Positions 36,998 through 45,621 of a stretch of DNA of 64,000 bases are shown one piece after another. The stretch lies in assembly GCF_900091415.1 (NCBI RefSeq), contig NZ_FMHU01000001.1, positions 3,162,001 to 3,226,000 on the forward strand, written 5' to 3'. Numbering within the stretch: the stretch's first letter is position 1; each line of letters opens with the position of its first letter. The notes beneath the pieces are model-generated. The model made no database searches. It had not been told where the DNA came from and was given only the letters and a program-made list of their open reading frames with translations. The DNA comes from Micromonospora inyonensis (GTDB taxonomy: Bacteria; Actinomycetota; Actinomycetes; Mycobacteriales; Micromonosporaceae). The position numbers were made by a program, and so were the translations under genes.

Positions 36998-37931
36998 CGG
37001 AGCCGCTGCCGCCGAGGTGGTAGCAGGGGACCCTTGTTACCGCTTTTTGTCGAGCAGGGGACCCCTGCAAACACTCCAGGGCGGCGAGCAGGCGGGCGCG
37101 GAGCGTGGCGGCGCGCTCGGCGAAGCCACGCTGGGCGGCGACGTACTCGGCCCGGCCCTCCGGCGTCTCGACCCGGACCGGCGGATACCCGAGCGCGGCC
37201 AGGTCGTACGGGCTGGCCCGCATGTCCAGGGTGCGGATCTCGCGGGCCAGCGCGAAGCAGTCCGCGACGAGTTCGGCGGAGACCATCGGCGCGAGCTTGT
37301 ACGCCCACTTGTAGAGATCCATGTTGGCGTGTAGACAGCCCGGCTGCTCCAGGTCGTGCTGGCTCTCCCGGGTCGGGCTGAGCACGTTCAGCGGCCGGGC
37401 CGGCGCGGTGAAGAACCGGTACGCGTCGAAGTGGCTGCACCGGACGCCCCGCTCGTCGACGACGGCGGCGGTCCGCTCCGGGCCGAGCCGCAGCGGCCAG
37501 GCGTTGTGGCGTACCTCGTCCTGGGGCTGCCGGTAGACCATCGCCCACTCGTGCATGCCGAAGCAGCCCAGGTGCGCCGGTCGCCCGGCGGTCGCGACCA
37601 GCAGGTCCCGGATCCAGTCGACGGACCCGGCGCGGCGGGCGCGTACCGCGTCGACGTCGACGGTGACCCCGGCGGCGGTGGCACGGTAGTCCGGGCCGAA
37701 CTCGGCGGGCTCGGCGTCCCGTAATTCCACGCCCGCCCCCGGATGCCAGCGGCGCAACTGGGCCGGGCGGTGCGAGTAGTAGGTGAAGAGGAAGTCCTCC
37801 ACCGGGTGCCGCACGCCACCGCGTCGCCGGGCCAGGTGCGGGGCCAGCCAGGCGTCGACCCGCTCCTCGTGCGCCCGGCGGCGGGCCCGCCAGGTCGGCG
37901 CGTCGAGCACGGTGGCGAGGGCGGCGGTCAC
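36957..37931 (-). CDS. 3-methyladenine DNA glycosylase-family protein (actinobacterial), C-terminus altered by repeat
   Basis: 324 residues from GTG 37931; TACCCT 7 nt upstream fits a leaderless start. Conserved stretches (HPVEDFLFTYYSHRPAQLRRWHPG, FGMHEWAMVYR, QPGCLHANMDLYKWAYKL, TLDMRASPYDLAALGYPPVRVET) match an actinobacterial family annotated as 3-methyladenine DNA glycosylase; that activity is by annotation tradition and I see no catalytic motif proving it. The natural end is near RARLLAALE; the last ~35 residues are translated from palindrome copy 3 and the bases beyond it, and the frame overlaps the end of the truncated GNAT gene by 41 bp. Confidence 0.8.
   Translation of the reverse strand: MTAALATVLDAPTWRARRRAHEERVDAWLAPHLARRRGGVRHPVEDFLFTYYSHRPAQLRRWHPGAGVELRDAEPAEFGPDYRATAAGVTVDVDAVRARRAGSVDWIRDLLVATAGRPAHLGCFGMHEWAMVYRQPQDEVRHNAWPLRLGPERTAAVVDERGVRCSHFDAYRFFTAPARPLNVLSPTRESQHDLEQPGCLHANMDLYKWAYKLAPMVSAELVADCFALAREIRTLDMRASPYDLAALGYPPVRVETPEGRAEYVAAQRGFAERAATLRARLLAALECLQGSPARQKAVTRVPCYHLGGSGSVSAGSAPGASSTG
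37018..37073 (+). repeat. 56-bp palindromic element, copy 3
   Basis: Aligns ungapped with the other copies. The right half is canonical (GAGCAGGGGACCCCTGCAAACA) while the left arm starts TGGTAGC, so outer pairing is imperfect. It lies inside the extended 3' end of the minus-strand glycosylase gene and 20 bp after the stop of the truncated GNAT gene. Confidence 0.9.
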
Positions 37932-37965
37932 GGATCCCAGGGTACGACCGCCGCCTGCGCCGCCG

Positions 37966-39216
37966 TCAGGGCACGTCCACCCGCACCCCGGCGGAGAAGA
38001 CCCCGCTACGCAGTTCGACCTGTCTCGGCCGCTCCGTTCCGCCGACGGTGAAGACCAGCGGCACCACCATCCGCTGGTCGGCCGCCACGGGGTCGGCGAA
38101 GACGTCCCGCCCCCGGTTGGCCGTTCGGGTGGCCGGCTCGTCGGTGGTGACCCACCGGCCGTCCGGCAGGTACGCCCGCTGGAGTTCCCCGTGCCAGACC
38201 TGCTGGTGCGGGGTGAGGTTGCGCACCCCGACCGTCGCCTGGCAGCGTCGTCGGTCCGCCGTCGGGTCGCAGGCCATCCGGTAGACGGTGAACTCGAACG
38301 CGGCCTCCCGCAGGGGCACCCCGAGCGCGCCGGCGTGGCCCTGCCCGCTCCACGCGCCGCTGGTGGGCTGCGCGCCGGGGTTGATCGCGGAGACCCGCCT
38401 GGTCGCGGTCCAGGTCGCCGCGCCGGCCACCGCGACCAGGATCGCCGCGGCCACCCCGACCACCAGCCAGACCGGCGGCCTACGGCGGCGGTACGCCGGC
38501 ACCGGCACCGCCACGCGCGGGTACACCGTGCCCCGGCCGTCCGGGCGTCCGTCAGGCCGGCTGCCGGGGCCGGGGGTACCGGACCGTCCGGCTGCCCGCT
38601 CGTCCGGCCGGCTTCGTCGGCGCCGCCACCACCAGCCCGTACCGGCCAGCACCGGCAGCAGCGCCGCGCCCGCGGCCAGCGCGGTGGTGGCGCGTTGCCA
38701 GAACGGCGTCGCGTCGGCGCCGCCCCCGTCCCCAGCGCCCTGCCGCCAGGTCGCCGTCGCGCAGTCGTACGGTCGGTCGCCGGCACCGTCGAAGGCGCAC
38801 GCCGGTGCGGTCAGTGGCCGGTCCGGGGCGGCGCTCAGCGCGGTGTTCAGGGTGGTGGTGCTGCGAGCCGGGAGGGTGAGCCGCCAGGTGACCTCGGCCG
38901 ACTCGGCCCCGCCGGTCGGCCGGGTCGCCCGGCCCCCGGCGGTGACCGTGGCCGCCGTGGCGCCCGGCGGCAGTTCCTGGCGCACGGTGGTGTCGACCGG
39001 GGCGTTGCCGTCGTTGCGTACCTCGATCCGGTAGGCCGGGGCCGGAGTGTCGGTGGGGGCGACGCGCACCCGGACCGCCGGGGCCGTCCCCGGGGTCGCC
39101 GGTGTGGCCGCCGCACGGGGCGGGTCGGGCGTCGACAGCGCCGGTAGTGCGCTGAGGAGACCGAGGCAGTGGACGAGCACCGCGAGGGTCCGGTGGGGCC
39201 GTGTCGATGCAGGCAT
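37966..39216 (-). CDS. Membrane protein with secreted beta-sandwich domains
   Basis: 416 residues. A signal-like hydrophobic N-terminus (about 10-27) is followed by a DUF11-like domain (VRVAPTDTPAPAYRIEVRNDGNAPVDTTVRQELPPGATAATV), a transmembrane segment near 178-195, a basic/Pro-rich cytoplasmic stretch, a second transmembrane segment near 250-270 and a C-terminal beta-rich domain (CQATVGVRNLTPHQQVWHGELQRAYLPDGRWV) resembling the telokin-like DUF4352 group. Function unknown. The gene starts 151 bp from the divergent FAH-family gene. Confidence 0.8.
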   Translation of the reverse strand: MPASTRPHRTLAVLVHCLGLLSALPALSTPDPPRAAATPATPGTAPAVRVRVAPTDTPAPAYRIEVRNDGNAPVDTTVRQELPPGATAATVTAGGRATRPTGGAESAEVTWRLTLPARSTTTLNTALSAAPDRPLTAPACAFDGAGDRPYDCATATWRQGAGDGGGADATPFWQRATTALAAGAALLPVLAGTGWWWRRRRSRPDERAAGRSGTPGPGSRPDGRPDGRGTVYPRVAVPVPAYRRRRPPVWLVVGVAAAILVAVAGAATWTATRRVSAINPGAQPTSGAWSGQGHAGALGVPLREAAFEFTVYRMACDPTADRRRCQATVGVRNLTPHQQVWHGELQRAYLPDGRWVTTDEPATRTANRGRDVFADPVAADQRMVVPLVFTVGGTERPRQVELRSGVFSAGVRVDVP

Positions 39217-39367
39217 ACGAACGCACCTCCCGGACCGACGCTAGGGCGGTGGCCGTCCCGCCCGGGTGGAAAGTGCCGAACCCGATCCGCCCGACCTGCG
39301 TCGTCGGTACGCTGCGCCGCCCGTGGCGAGGTGCCGGTGGCCTGGGCGGCAGGGCTAGATTGGCGGT

Positions 39368-40168
39368 GTGCGTATCGCTCGTTTCGCTCATGCCAAGGGA
39401 ATGTCGTTCGGTGCCGTCGAGGGGGAGCCGGGGGCGGGACCGCAGGGTCTCACCATCGCCGAGATCGAGGGGCACCCGTTCGGGCAGATCCAGTTCAGCG
39501 GTGCCCGGTGGGCACTGTCGGACGTCCGCCTGCTCTCGCCGATCCTGCCCAGCAAGGTGGTCTGCGTCGGCCGCAACTACGCCGAGCACGCCGCCGAGCA
39601 CGGCAGTGCGGTGCCGAAGGAGCCGCTGCTCTTCCTCAAGCCCTCCACCAGCGTCATCGGGCCGCGCGACGCGATCCGGCTGCCGCTGTTCAGCAAGCAG
39701 GTCGAGCACGAGGCGGAGCTGGCGGTGGTGATCGGGCCGCCGGGTGCCCGGCGTGCCGACCGCGCCGCCGCCGAGCGGGCCATCTTCGGCTACACCTGCG
39801 CCAACGACGTGACCGCGCGCGACCTGCAACGCAACGACGGGCAGTGGACCAGGGCCAAGGGCTTCGACTCGTTCTGCCCGATCGGCCCCTGGATCACCAC
39901 CGGGCTGGACGTCGGCGACCTGGAGGTCCGCTGCGAGGTCGGACGCGACCCGGAGGAGATGGAGGTCCGTCAGCTGGGCCGGACCAAGGACATGGTCTTC
40001 GACGTGCCGTCCCTGGTGTCGTACATCTCGCACGTGATGACGCTGCTGCCCGGGGACGTCGTCCTGACCGGCACCCCGGCCGGGGTTAGTCCGCTCCTGG
40101 ACGGGGATACCGTCACGGTACGTATCGAGGGGATCGGGGAGCTCTCGAACCCCGTGGTCTCGCTCTGA
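39368..40168 (+). CDS. Fumarylacetoacetate hydrolase-family protein
   Basis: 266 residues from GTG 39368; TAGATT lies 6 nt upstream (leaderless). The FAH core is present: VVCVGRNYAEHAAEHG (about 58-73), LFLKPSTSVIGP, EHEAELAVVIG (metal-binding Glu pair), GYTCANDVTARDLQ and AKGFDSFCPIGPWI, ending with LTGTPAGVSPLLDGDTV. Such enzymes act on 2-keto-acid or beta-diketone substrates; the reaction here is unknown. In other actinomycetes this gene is, from memory, beside gltX; gltX is not seen here and a tRNA cluster follows. Confidence 0.92.
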   Translation: MRIARFAHAKGMSFGAVEGEPGAGPQGLTIAEIEGHPFGQIQFSGARWALSDVRLLSPILPSKVVCVGRNYAEHAAEHGSAVPKEPLLFLKPSTSVIGPRDAIRLPLFSKQVEHEAELAVVIGPPGARRADRAAAERAIFGYTCANDVTARDLQRNDGQWTRAKGFDSFCPIGPWITTGLDVGDLEVRCEVGRDPEEMEVRQLGRTKDMVFDVPSLVSYISHVMTLLPGDVVLTGTPAGVSPLLDGDTVTVRIEGIGELSNPVVSL

Positions 40169-40297
40169 TGGCCGGTGTGGAGGGTGAAACCGCAGCTCAC
40201 GTGCGGTTTCGGTAACCCGATTTGGCCTGCCGGCACCGGTGGAGTAAAGTTTCTCCCCGGTGCCGCAAGGTGCCGATCCGGTGCCGCAAGGCACCAA

Positions 40298-40369
40298 TGG
40301 GGTATGGGGTAATTGGCAGCCCGACTGATTCTGGTTCAGTTAGTCTAGGTTCGAGTCCTGGTACCCCAG
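40298..40369 (+). tRNA. tRNA-Gln (anticodon CTG)
   Basis: 72 nt. Acceptor TGGGGTA pairs with TACCCCA; anticodon stem ACTGA/TCAGT encloses TTCTGGT with anticodon CTG; T-arm AGGTTCGAGTCCT. No CCA encoded. Confidence 0.95.
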
Positions 40370-40509
40370 CGCAACCGAGGTTCGCGAGAGCCTCGGACGC
40401 TGGATTCTGGTGGAGTTCACCTCCCGCCCCCCACATGGTGGCGAGAAGTTGATCGCTGTTAGAGTGCAGCATCGCCGCCCGTGGTGGTGGCGGTGCGAAA
40501 AGAAGTTCT

Positions 40510-40582
40510 GGCCCCGTCGTCTAGCGGCCCAGGACGCCGCCCTCTCAAGGCGGTAGCGCCGGTTCGAATCCGGTCGGGGCTA
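40510..40582 (+). tRNA. tRNA-Glu (anticodon CTC), copy 1
   Basis: 73 nt. Acceptor GGCCCCG pairs with CGGGGCT (first pair G-U); anticodon stem CCGCC/GGCGG with CTC; T-loop TTCGAAT. No CCA encoded. 140 bp after tRNA-Gln. Confidence 0.95.
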
Positions 40583-40733
40583 CAAGCGTCACCGGTCCGT
40601 CCCGTGTCAAGCGGGGCGGGCTGTTTCACTTCTGCCGGGTCTACCCGGTCCCACCCGGTCGACACGCGGCGCGGGGGGCATGGTTAGACTACGGCGGCAC
40701 CGCCCGGCAGGGTGGTGAAGCAGGAAAAGTCTT

Positions 40734-40806
40734 GGCCCCGTCGTCTAGCGGCCCAGGACGCCGCCCTCTCAAGGCGGTAGCGCCGGTTCGAATCCGGTCG
40801 GGGCTA
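40734..40806 (+). tRNA. tRNA-Glu (anticodon CTC), copy 2
   Basis: Identical in sequence to copy 1, 151 bp downstream. The flanking DNA is not duplicated, so this is a duplication of the gene itself or strong gene conversion. Confidence 0.95.
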
Positions 40807-40962
40807 CCACATCGGCCCGTTTCCCTCCCGGGAGACGGGCCTTTGCGTTCCCCGGGCCCGGGTTCGCGCCCCGGGGGGTGCCCCGCCTCCGCTGTCGGTC
40901 ATGACGTGGACGGCGACGTCGGGTTCCTGGACCGCCGTCCACGTCATGGCCAACACACGAAC

Positions 40963-41661
40963 TCAGAGGCCGGAGAGGCGTTGGCCGGCGCGGACGACGG
41001 CCATGGCGTGGCGTTCGCCGGGGCGCCGGCCCAGGCGTTCGATCGGGCCGGAGATGCTGATCGCGGCGATCACCCGTCCGGTGCGGTCGCGGATCGGAGC
41101 AGAGACGCTCGCCACGCCGGCCTCCCGTTCCGCGACACTCTGCGCCCAGCCGCGTCGGCGTACCTCGGCGAGGGTGCGACCGGTGAACTTCGACCGGGGC
41201 AGGAGTGGCATCACCGCCTCGGGCGGCTCCCAGGCCAGCAGGATCTGGGCGGCCGAACCGGCGGTCATCGGCAGCACCGACCCGACCGGCACGGTGTCCC
41301 GCAGACCGCTGGCCCGCTCGGCGGCGGCCACACAGACCCGCTCGTCGGCCCGCCTGAGGTAGAGCTGGGCGCTCTCCCCGGTGGCGTCGCGCAGGGCGGC
41401 CAGCAGCGGCTCCGCCGCGGTCAGCAGCACGTCCGGCGCGGCGTTGGCCAGCTCGCCGAGGCGTGGGCCGGGCCGCCACCGCCCCTGTGTGTCCCGGACG
41501 AGCATCCGGTGGATCTCCAGCGCCTGCGCGAGCCGATGGGCCGTGGCCCTCGGCAGCTTGGTGCGATCAACGAGTTCGGCCAGGCTGGCGCCGTCGACAC
41601 AGGCGGCCAGGATGACCACCGCCTTGTCGAGAACGCCGACACCGCTCATACTGTGTCCCAC
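40963..41661 (-). CDS. ndgR: IclR-family regulator of leuCD (NdgR/LtbR-like)
   Basis: 232 residues from GTG 41661; TAAATT 7 nt upstream supports this leaderless start over ATG 41649. The N-terminal winged helix (GVGVLDKAVVILAACVDGASLAELVDRTKLPRATAHRLAQAL) and the C-terminal effector domain (LPMTAGSAAQILLAW, VASVSAPIRDRTGRVIAAISISGP) are typical. In other actinobacteria the IclR protein divergent from leuC (NdgR, LtbR) controls leuCD and related genes. The 37-bp divergent interval here leaves it able to control both genes and itself. Confidence 0.9.
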   Translation of the reverse strand: MGHSMSGVGVLDKAVVILAACVDGASLAELVDRTKLPRATAHRLAQALEIHRMLVRDTQGRWRPGPRLGELANAAPDVLLTAAEPLLAALRDATGESAQLYLRRADERVCVAAAERASGLRDTVPVGSVLPMTAGSAAQILLAWEPPEAVMPLLPRSKFTGRTLAEVRRRGWAQSVAEREAGVASVSAPIRDRTGRVIAAISISGPIERLGRRPGERHAMAVVRAGQRLSGL

Positions 41662-41698
41662 AAGCCGAAATTTACCTCCCAGAATTTAGGATGTCCAG
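41662..41698. promoter_or_regulatory. Overlapping divergent leaderless promoters with operator-like dyad
   Basis: Plus strand: TAGGAT (41687-41692) then 6 nt to the leuC ATG. Minus strand: TAAATT (41669-41674) then 7 nt to the ndgR GTG. Between them AAATT...AATTT half-sites flank ACCTCCCAG. With starts 37 bp apart, one bound regulator would affect both. Confidence 0.65.
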
Positions 41699-43144
41699 AT
41701 GGTGGGAGTCACTCCGAAGCCAAAGACCTTGGCCGAGAAGGTCTGGGACGCGCACGTCGTGCGATCAGCCGAGGGCGAGCCCGACCTGCTCTACATCGAC
41801 CTGCACCTGCTGCACGAGGTCACCAGCCCACAGGCGTTCGACGGCCTCCGGCTGGCCGGTCGCCCGGTGCGGCGTACCGATCTGACCATCGCGACCGAGG
41901 ACCACAACACCCCGACCGGGTACGCCGACCCGGCGTTCCGCCAGCGTCGGGGCGACCTCCTCACGATCGCCGACCCGACCTCCCGCACCCAGATCGAGAC
42001 GTTGCGCCGCAACTGCGCCGAGTTCGGCGTACGGCTGCACCCGCTGGGTGACGAGAACCAGGGCATCGTCCACGTCATCGGTCCCCAGCTCGGCCTGACC
42101 CAGCCCGGCATGACCATCGTCTGCGGCGACTCGCACACCGCCACCCACGGCGCGTTCGGTGCGCTCGCCTTCGGCATCGGCACCAGTGAGGTCGAACACG
42201 TCCTGGCCACCCAGACCCTGCCGCAGGCCCGCCCGAGGACCATGGCGGTCAACGTCACCGGTCAGCTCGGCCCCGGCGTCACCGCCAAGGACCTGGTGCT
42301 CGCGCTGATCGCCCAGGTCGGCACCGGCGGCGGTCGTGGCCACATCGTGGAGTACCGGGGGGAGGCGATCCGGTCGCTGTCGATGGAGGGGCGGATGACC
42401 ATCGCCAACATGTCCATCGAGTGGGGCGCGAAGGCCGGCATGATCGCCCCGGACGAGACGACCTTCGCGTACCTCCAGGGGCGGCCGAACGCGCCGCAGG
42501 GAGCCGACTGGGACGCCGCGGTGGCGTACTGGCGGACGCTTCCCACCGACGAGGGCGCCGTCTTCGACGCCGAGGTGACCCTGGACGCTTCCCGGGTGAC
42601 GCCCTTCGTCACCTGGGGCACCAACCCGGGTCAGGGCGCGCCCCTGGCCGAGCGGGTGCCCGACCCCGACGGATTCGACAACGAGGCCGAGCGGACCGCC
42701 GCCCGCCGCGCGCTGGAGTACATGGATCTGCGCCCGGGGACGCCGCTGCGCGATCTGCCCGTGGACGTGGTCTTCGTCGGCTCCTGCACCAACGGCCGGC
42801 TGGAGGACCTCCGCGCGGCGGCCGACGTGCTGCGCGGCCGGCGGGTCGCCGACGGGGTACGGATGCTGGTGGTGCCCGGCTCCGCCGCGGTCCGCCAGGC
42901 CGCCGAGGCGGAGGGGCTGGACAAGATCTTCAGCGACGCCGGGGCGGAGTGGCGTTTCGCCGGCTGTTCCATGTGCCTGGGCATGAACCCGGACACCCTC
43001 TCGCCGGGGCAGCGGTCCGCCTCCACCTCCAACCGCAACTTCGAGGGCCGGCAGGGCCGGGGCGGGCGTACCCATCTGGTGTCGCCCCCGGTCGCCGCCG
43101 CCACCGCCGTGGTCGGCCGGCTGGCCGCGCCGGCCGACCTGTGA
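41699..43144 (+). CDS. leuC: 3-isopropylmalate dehydratase large subunit
   Basis: 481 residues from ATG 41699, fixed by TAGGAT 6 nt upstream. It is an aconitase-family 4Fe-4S enzyme of leucine synthesis. Seen: [44 protein letters not shown] (about 142-174), and the cluster cysteines in [14 protein letters not shown] (about 360) and [13 protein letters not shown] (about 420-432). A GTG one codon later (MGVTP-) is a possible alternative. It is followed 16 bp on by leuD. Confidence 0.97.
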   Translation: MVGVTPKPKTLAEKVWDAHVVRSAEGEPDLLYIDLHLLHEVTSPQAFDGLRLAGRPVRRTDLTIATEDHNTPTGYADPAFRQRRGDLLTIADPTSRTQIETLRRNCAEFGVRLHPLGDENQGIVHVIGPQLGLTQPGMTIVCGDSHTATHGAFGALAFGIGTSEVEHVLATQTLPQARPRTMAVNVTGQLGPGVTAKDLVLALIAQVGTGGGRGHIVEYRGEAIRSLSMEGRMTIANMSIEWGAKAGMIAPDETTFAYLQGRPNAPQGADWDAAVAYWRTLPTDEGAVFDAEVTLDASRVTPFVTWGTNPGQGAPLAERVPDPDGFDNEAERTAARRALEYMDLRPGTPLRDLPVDVVFVGSCTNGRLEDLRAAADVLRGRRVADGVRMLVVPGSAAVRQAAEAEGLDKIFSDAGAEWRFAGCSMCLGMNPDTLSPGQRSASTSNRNFEGRQGRGGRTHLVSPPVAAATAVVGRLAAPADL

Positions 43145-43160
43145 AGGGATGACTGGGACG

Positions 43161-43748
43161 ATGGACAGGTTCACCACGCACACCGGCACCGCCGTGCCAT
43201 TGCGGCGCTCCAATGTGGACACGGATCAGATCATTCCCGCGGTGTACCTCAAGCGGGTGACCCGGACCGGCTTCGCCGACGGCCTCTTCAGCGCGTGGCG
43301 GGAGGACCCGGGATTCGTGCTGAACGATTCCTCGTATTCCGGGGCATCGATTCTGGTCGCTGGCCCTGAGTTCGGCACCGGGTCATCCCGTGAACACGCG
43401 GTGTGGGCGCTGCGGGACTGGGGCTTCCGGGCGGTGATCTCGCCCCGCTTCGGTGACATCTTCCGTGGCAACGCCTTGAAGGAGGGGCTCCTCCCGGTCG
43501 AGCTGGAATTGAAGACGGTCGAAGAACTCTGGGATCGGCTCGATGCCGACCCGACCACTCCGGTCACCGTCGACCTGGCTGCGCGGGAGGTCCGGGTCGG
43601 GACGGACACCTGGGCCTTCCCGATGGACGACTTCAGCCGGTGGCGGCTGATGGAGGGCTTGGACGACATTGGACTGACCCTGCGGCAGGAGGCGGAGATC
43701 AGCGCCTACGAGGCCCGCCGGTTGCCGTTCCTGCCCGCCCTCGGGTAG
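43161..43748 (+). CDS. leuD: 3-isopropylmalate dehydratase small subunit
   Basis: 195 residues from ATG 43161, the start that matches the conserved [27 protein letters not shown] opening; an in-frame ATG at 43149 would add MTGT but has AAGGG almost touching it. Substrate-binding segments [14 protein letters not shown] (about 72-85) and [19 protein letters not shown] are intact. It forms the LeuCD complex that isomerises 2- to 3-isopropylmalate. A terminator hairpin follows. Confidence 0.95.
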   Translation: MDRFTTHTGTAVPLRRSNVDTDQIIPAVYLKRVTRTGFADGLFSAWREDPGFVLNDSSYSGASILVAGPEFGTGSSREHAVWALRDWGFRAVISPRFGDIFRGNALKEGLLPVELELKTVEELWDRLDADPTTPVTVDLAAREVRVGTDTWAFPMDDFSRWRLMEGLDDIGLTLRQEAEISAYEARRLPFLPALG

Positions 43749-43773
43749 CCGTAAGGGCACTCTCGCCTTGGTT

Positions 43774-43806
43774 TTCGCCCCCGTCGCCTCCGCCGACGGG
43801 GGCGAA
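43774..43806 (+). terminator. Terminator hairpin after leuD
   Basis: Perfect 13-bp arms TTCGCCCCCGTCG / CGACGGGGGCGAA (43774-43786, 43794-43806), 25 bp after the stop. Confidence 0.75.
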
Positions 43807-43920
43807 TCCGTTACGACACAAGGGCTTTTTTCCACCGAATGTTTGTGTCCGGGCAGCAGAGGGCATACCGTGCGCGCAGAATGGCTCGCGTCGAGTCAGT
43901 TGCACAATCGGGAGGAAGTC

Positions 43921-44661
43921 GTGAACAAGGCCGAGCTCATCGAGGCGCTCGCCGCTCGCCTGGGGGACAGGAAGTCGGCGACTGCGGCGCTCGACGCGGT
44001 CCTCGCTGAGGTCCAGGCGGCGGTGGCGAAGGGCGAGAAGGTGTCCATCACCGGTTTCGGAGCGTTCGAGAAGCGCGTGCGCGCCGCTCGAACAGCCCGC
44101 AACCCGCGCACCGGAGAGGCGGTGAAGGTCAAGAAGACATCCGTGCCGACCTTCCGGCCGGGCGCGGGCTTCAAGGAGATGGTGGCCAGCGGCAAGGCGC
44201 CGAAGGCCACGACCGCCGCGAAGAAGACCACAACCGCAGCGAAGACGACGGCGGCGGCCAAGACCACCGGGGCGAAGGCGACCGGGGCGAAGGCGACGGG
44301 TGCCAAGGCGACGGGTGCCAAGGCGACCGGGGCCAAGGCCACCGCCACGAAGAAGGCCACGGCGGCGGCCAAGGCCGCCCCGGCGACGGCCACCAAGGCC
44401 GCGACGAAGGCGGCCACAAAGGCAGCCACGAAGGCCGCGACCAAGGCGGCCGGTACCAAGGCCACCACCAAGGCGGCCGGCGCGAAGGCCGCTCCGGCGA
44501 AGAAGAGCACGGCCACCGCCAAGGCCACGGCGGCGAGGAAGACGGCCACGGCCGCGAAGACGACCGCCGCGAAGAAGGCCGGCACCACGACGGCCACGAG
44601 CACGGTGGCCAAGAAGTCGCCGGCCCGCAAGGTGCCGGCGAAGAAGACCGCCACCCGCTGA
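43921..44661 (+). CDS. hup: HU-type nucleoid protein with long Lys/Ala tail (HupS-like)
   Basis: 246 residues from GTG with GGGAGGAAG upstream. Residues 1-90 are a canonical HU fold ([68 protein letters not shown]). The remaining ~155 residues are almost only Lys, Ala and Thr, with repeats such as TGAKA (five in a row) and AATK (five), like histone H1 tails. This two-part form is known from actinobacterial HU proteins. A perfect terminator follows. Confidence 0.97.
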   Translation: MNKAELIEALAARLGDRKSATAALDAVLAEVQAAVAKGEKVSITGFGAFEKRVRAARTARNPRTGEAVKVKKTSVPTFRPGAGFKEMVASGKAPKATTAAKKTTTAAKTTAAAKTTGAKATGAKATGAKATGAKATGAKATATKKATAAAKAAPATATKAATKAATKAATKAATKAAGTKATTKAAGAKAAPAKKSTATAKATAARKTATAAKTTAAKKAGTTTATSTVAKKSPARKVPAKKTATR

Positions 44662-44669
44662 TCCCGCAC

Positions 44670-44710
44670 CGACGAAGGGCGTCCACCGTCGAGGTGGACG
44701 CCCTTCGTCG
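44670..44710 (+). terminator. Terminator between HU and the NUDIX gene
   Basis: Perfect 18-bp arms (44670-44687, 44693-44710) with loop GTCGA, 8 bp after the HU stop; placed between convergent genes. Confidence 0.8.
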
Positions 44711-44751
44711 TGCCCGCCGGCCAGGGCCCTGACCCGGCACCGGTCGGGGCG

Positions 44752-45621
44752 TCAGAGACGATCGGGTGGGAGCACCCCGTCGGCGGTGAACGCCAGCAGC
44801 CACCCGCCACCCTTGGCCGTGGTGAAGTCGTCCGTACGGCCGGTCAGCCGCTCCAGGGCCGGCGGGATCACCTTGCCCTGGCTGCACACCACGACCGGGT
44901 CGCCAGCGGCGGCCAGCGCGGTCAGCCGGGCCGCGGCGGCCAGGGCCCGCTCCACCAGCTGCTGGCCCGGCTCCGGCTCGTCCAGGTCGCGGTTCACCTC
45001 GATCGGCAGGTCCAGCAGCTCGGCCAGTGGGTCGAGGGTCTGCACGCAGCGGCGGGGCGAGGCGGAGACGAGACGTACCGGGCGGATCGCGGCCACCAGC
45101 GGGGCGAGCGTACGCGCCTGCACCCGACCGGTGGTGTCGAGTGGCCGGGCGGTGTCCGGCCCGGACCAGGTGCCCCGGGCGCCGGCCTGCGCGTGCCGGA
45201 CCAGCGCCACCGTCCCGGTCACCGGCGGCAGGGCCGCGAACGCGCGCAGCACCTGGGCGTCGTGCGGGTAGCTCACCAGCTCCAGCGCCGCCGTCACCGG
45301 CAGCCAGCGCACCCCGTCGACCTCGGTGTCCGCCTGGAAACCCCCCTCCGCCACCGCCCGCAGCGACCAGTAGTCGACCACCTTCGGGCGGCCCTCGCTG
45401 CGGTACGAGACGCGCGGCAGACGGACCTGGGGCACGCCTCGGACGTCGCTCTCCTCCGCGACCTCGCGGACCGCGGCGAGCAGCGGGTGCTCGCCCGGTT
45501 CGAGTTTGCCCTTCGGCAGCGACCAGTCCCCGTACCGGGGGCGGTGCACCAGGCACACCTCGGTCCCGCCGCCCGCGGCGGGACGCCACGCCACCCCGCC
45601 CGCCGCCCGGATGACGCTCAT
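44752..45621 (-). CDS. mutT1: NUDIX hydrolase fused to histidine phosphatase domain (MutT1-like)
   Basis: 289 residues. The Nudix box GKLEPGEHPLLAAVREVAEESDV (about 38-60) has the GX5EX7REUXEE pattern, and a histidine-phosphatase domain begins at VTGTVALVRHAQAGARG (RHA instead of the usual RHG, about 143) with VVVCSQGKVI near 248. Mycobacterial MutT1 shares this fusion and cleans 8-oxo-GTP or diadenosine polyphosphates; RHA occurs there too as far as I recall. The start overlaps the CYTH-CHAD stop by 4 nt, linking it to polyphosphate-related genes. Confidence 0.92.
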   Translation of the reverse strand: MSVIRAAGGVAWRPAAGGGTEVCLVHRPRYGDWSLPKGKLEPGEHPLLAAVREVAEESDVRGVPQVRLPRVSYRSEGRPKVVDYWSLRAVAEGGFQADTEVDGVRWLPVTAALELVSYPHDAQVLRAFAALPPVTGTVALVRHAQAGARGTWSGPDTARPLDTTGRVQARTLAPLVAAIRPVRLVSASPRRCVQTLDPLAELLDLPIEVNRDLDEPEPGQQLVERALAAAARLTALAAAGDPVVVCSQGKVIPPALERLTGRTDDFTTAKGGGWLLAFTADGVLPPDRL

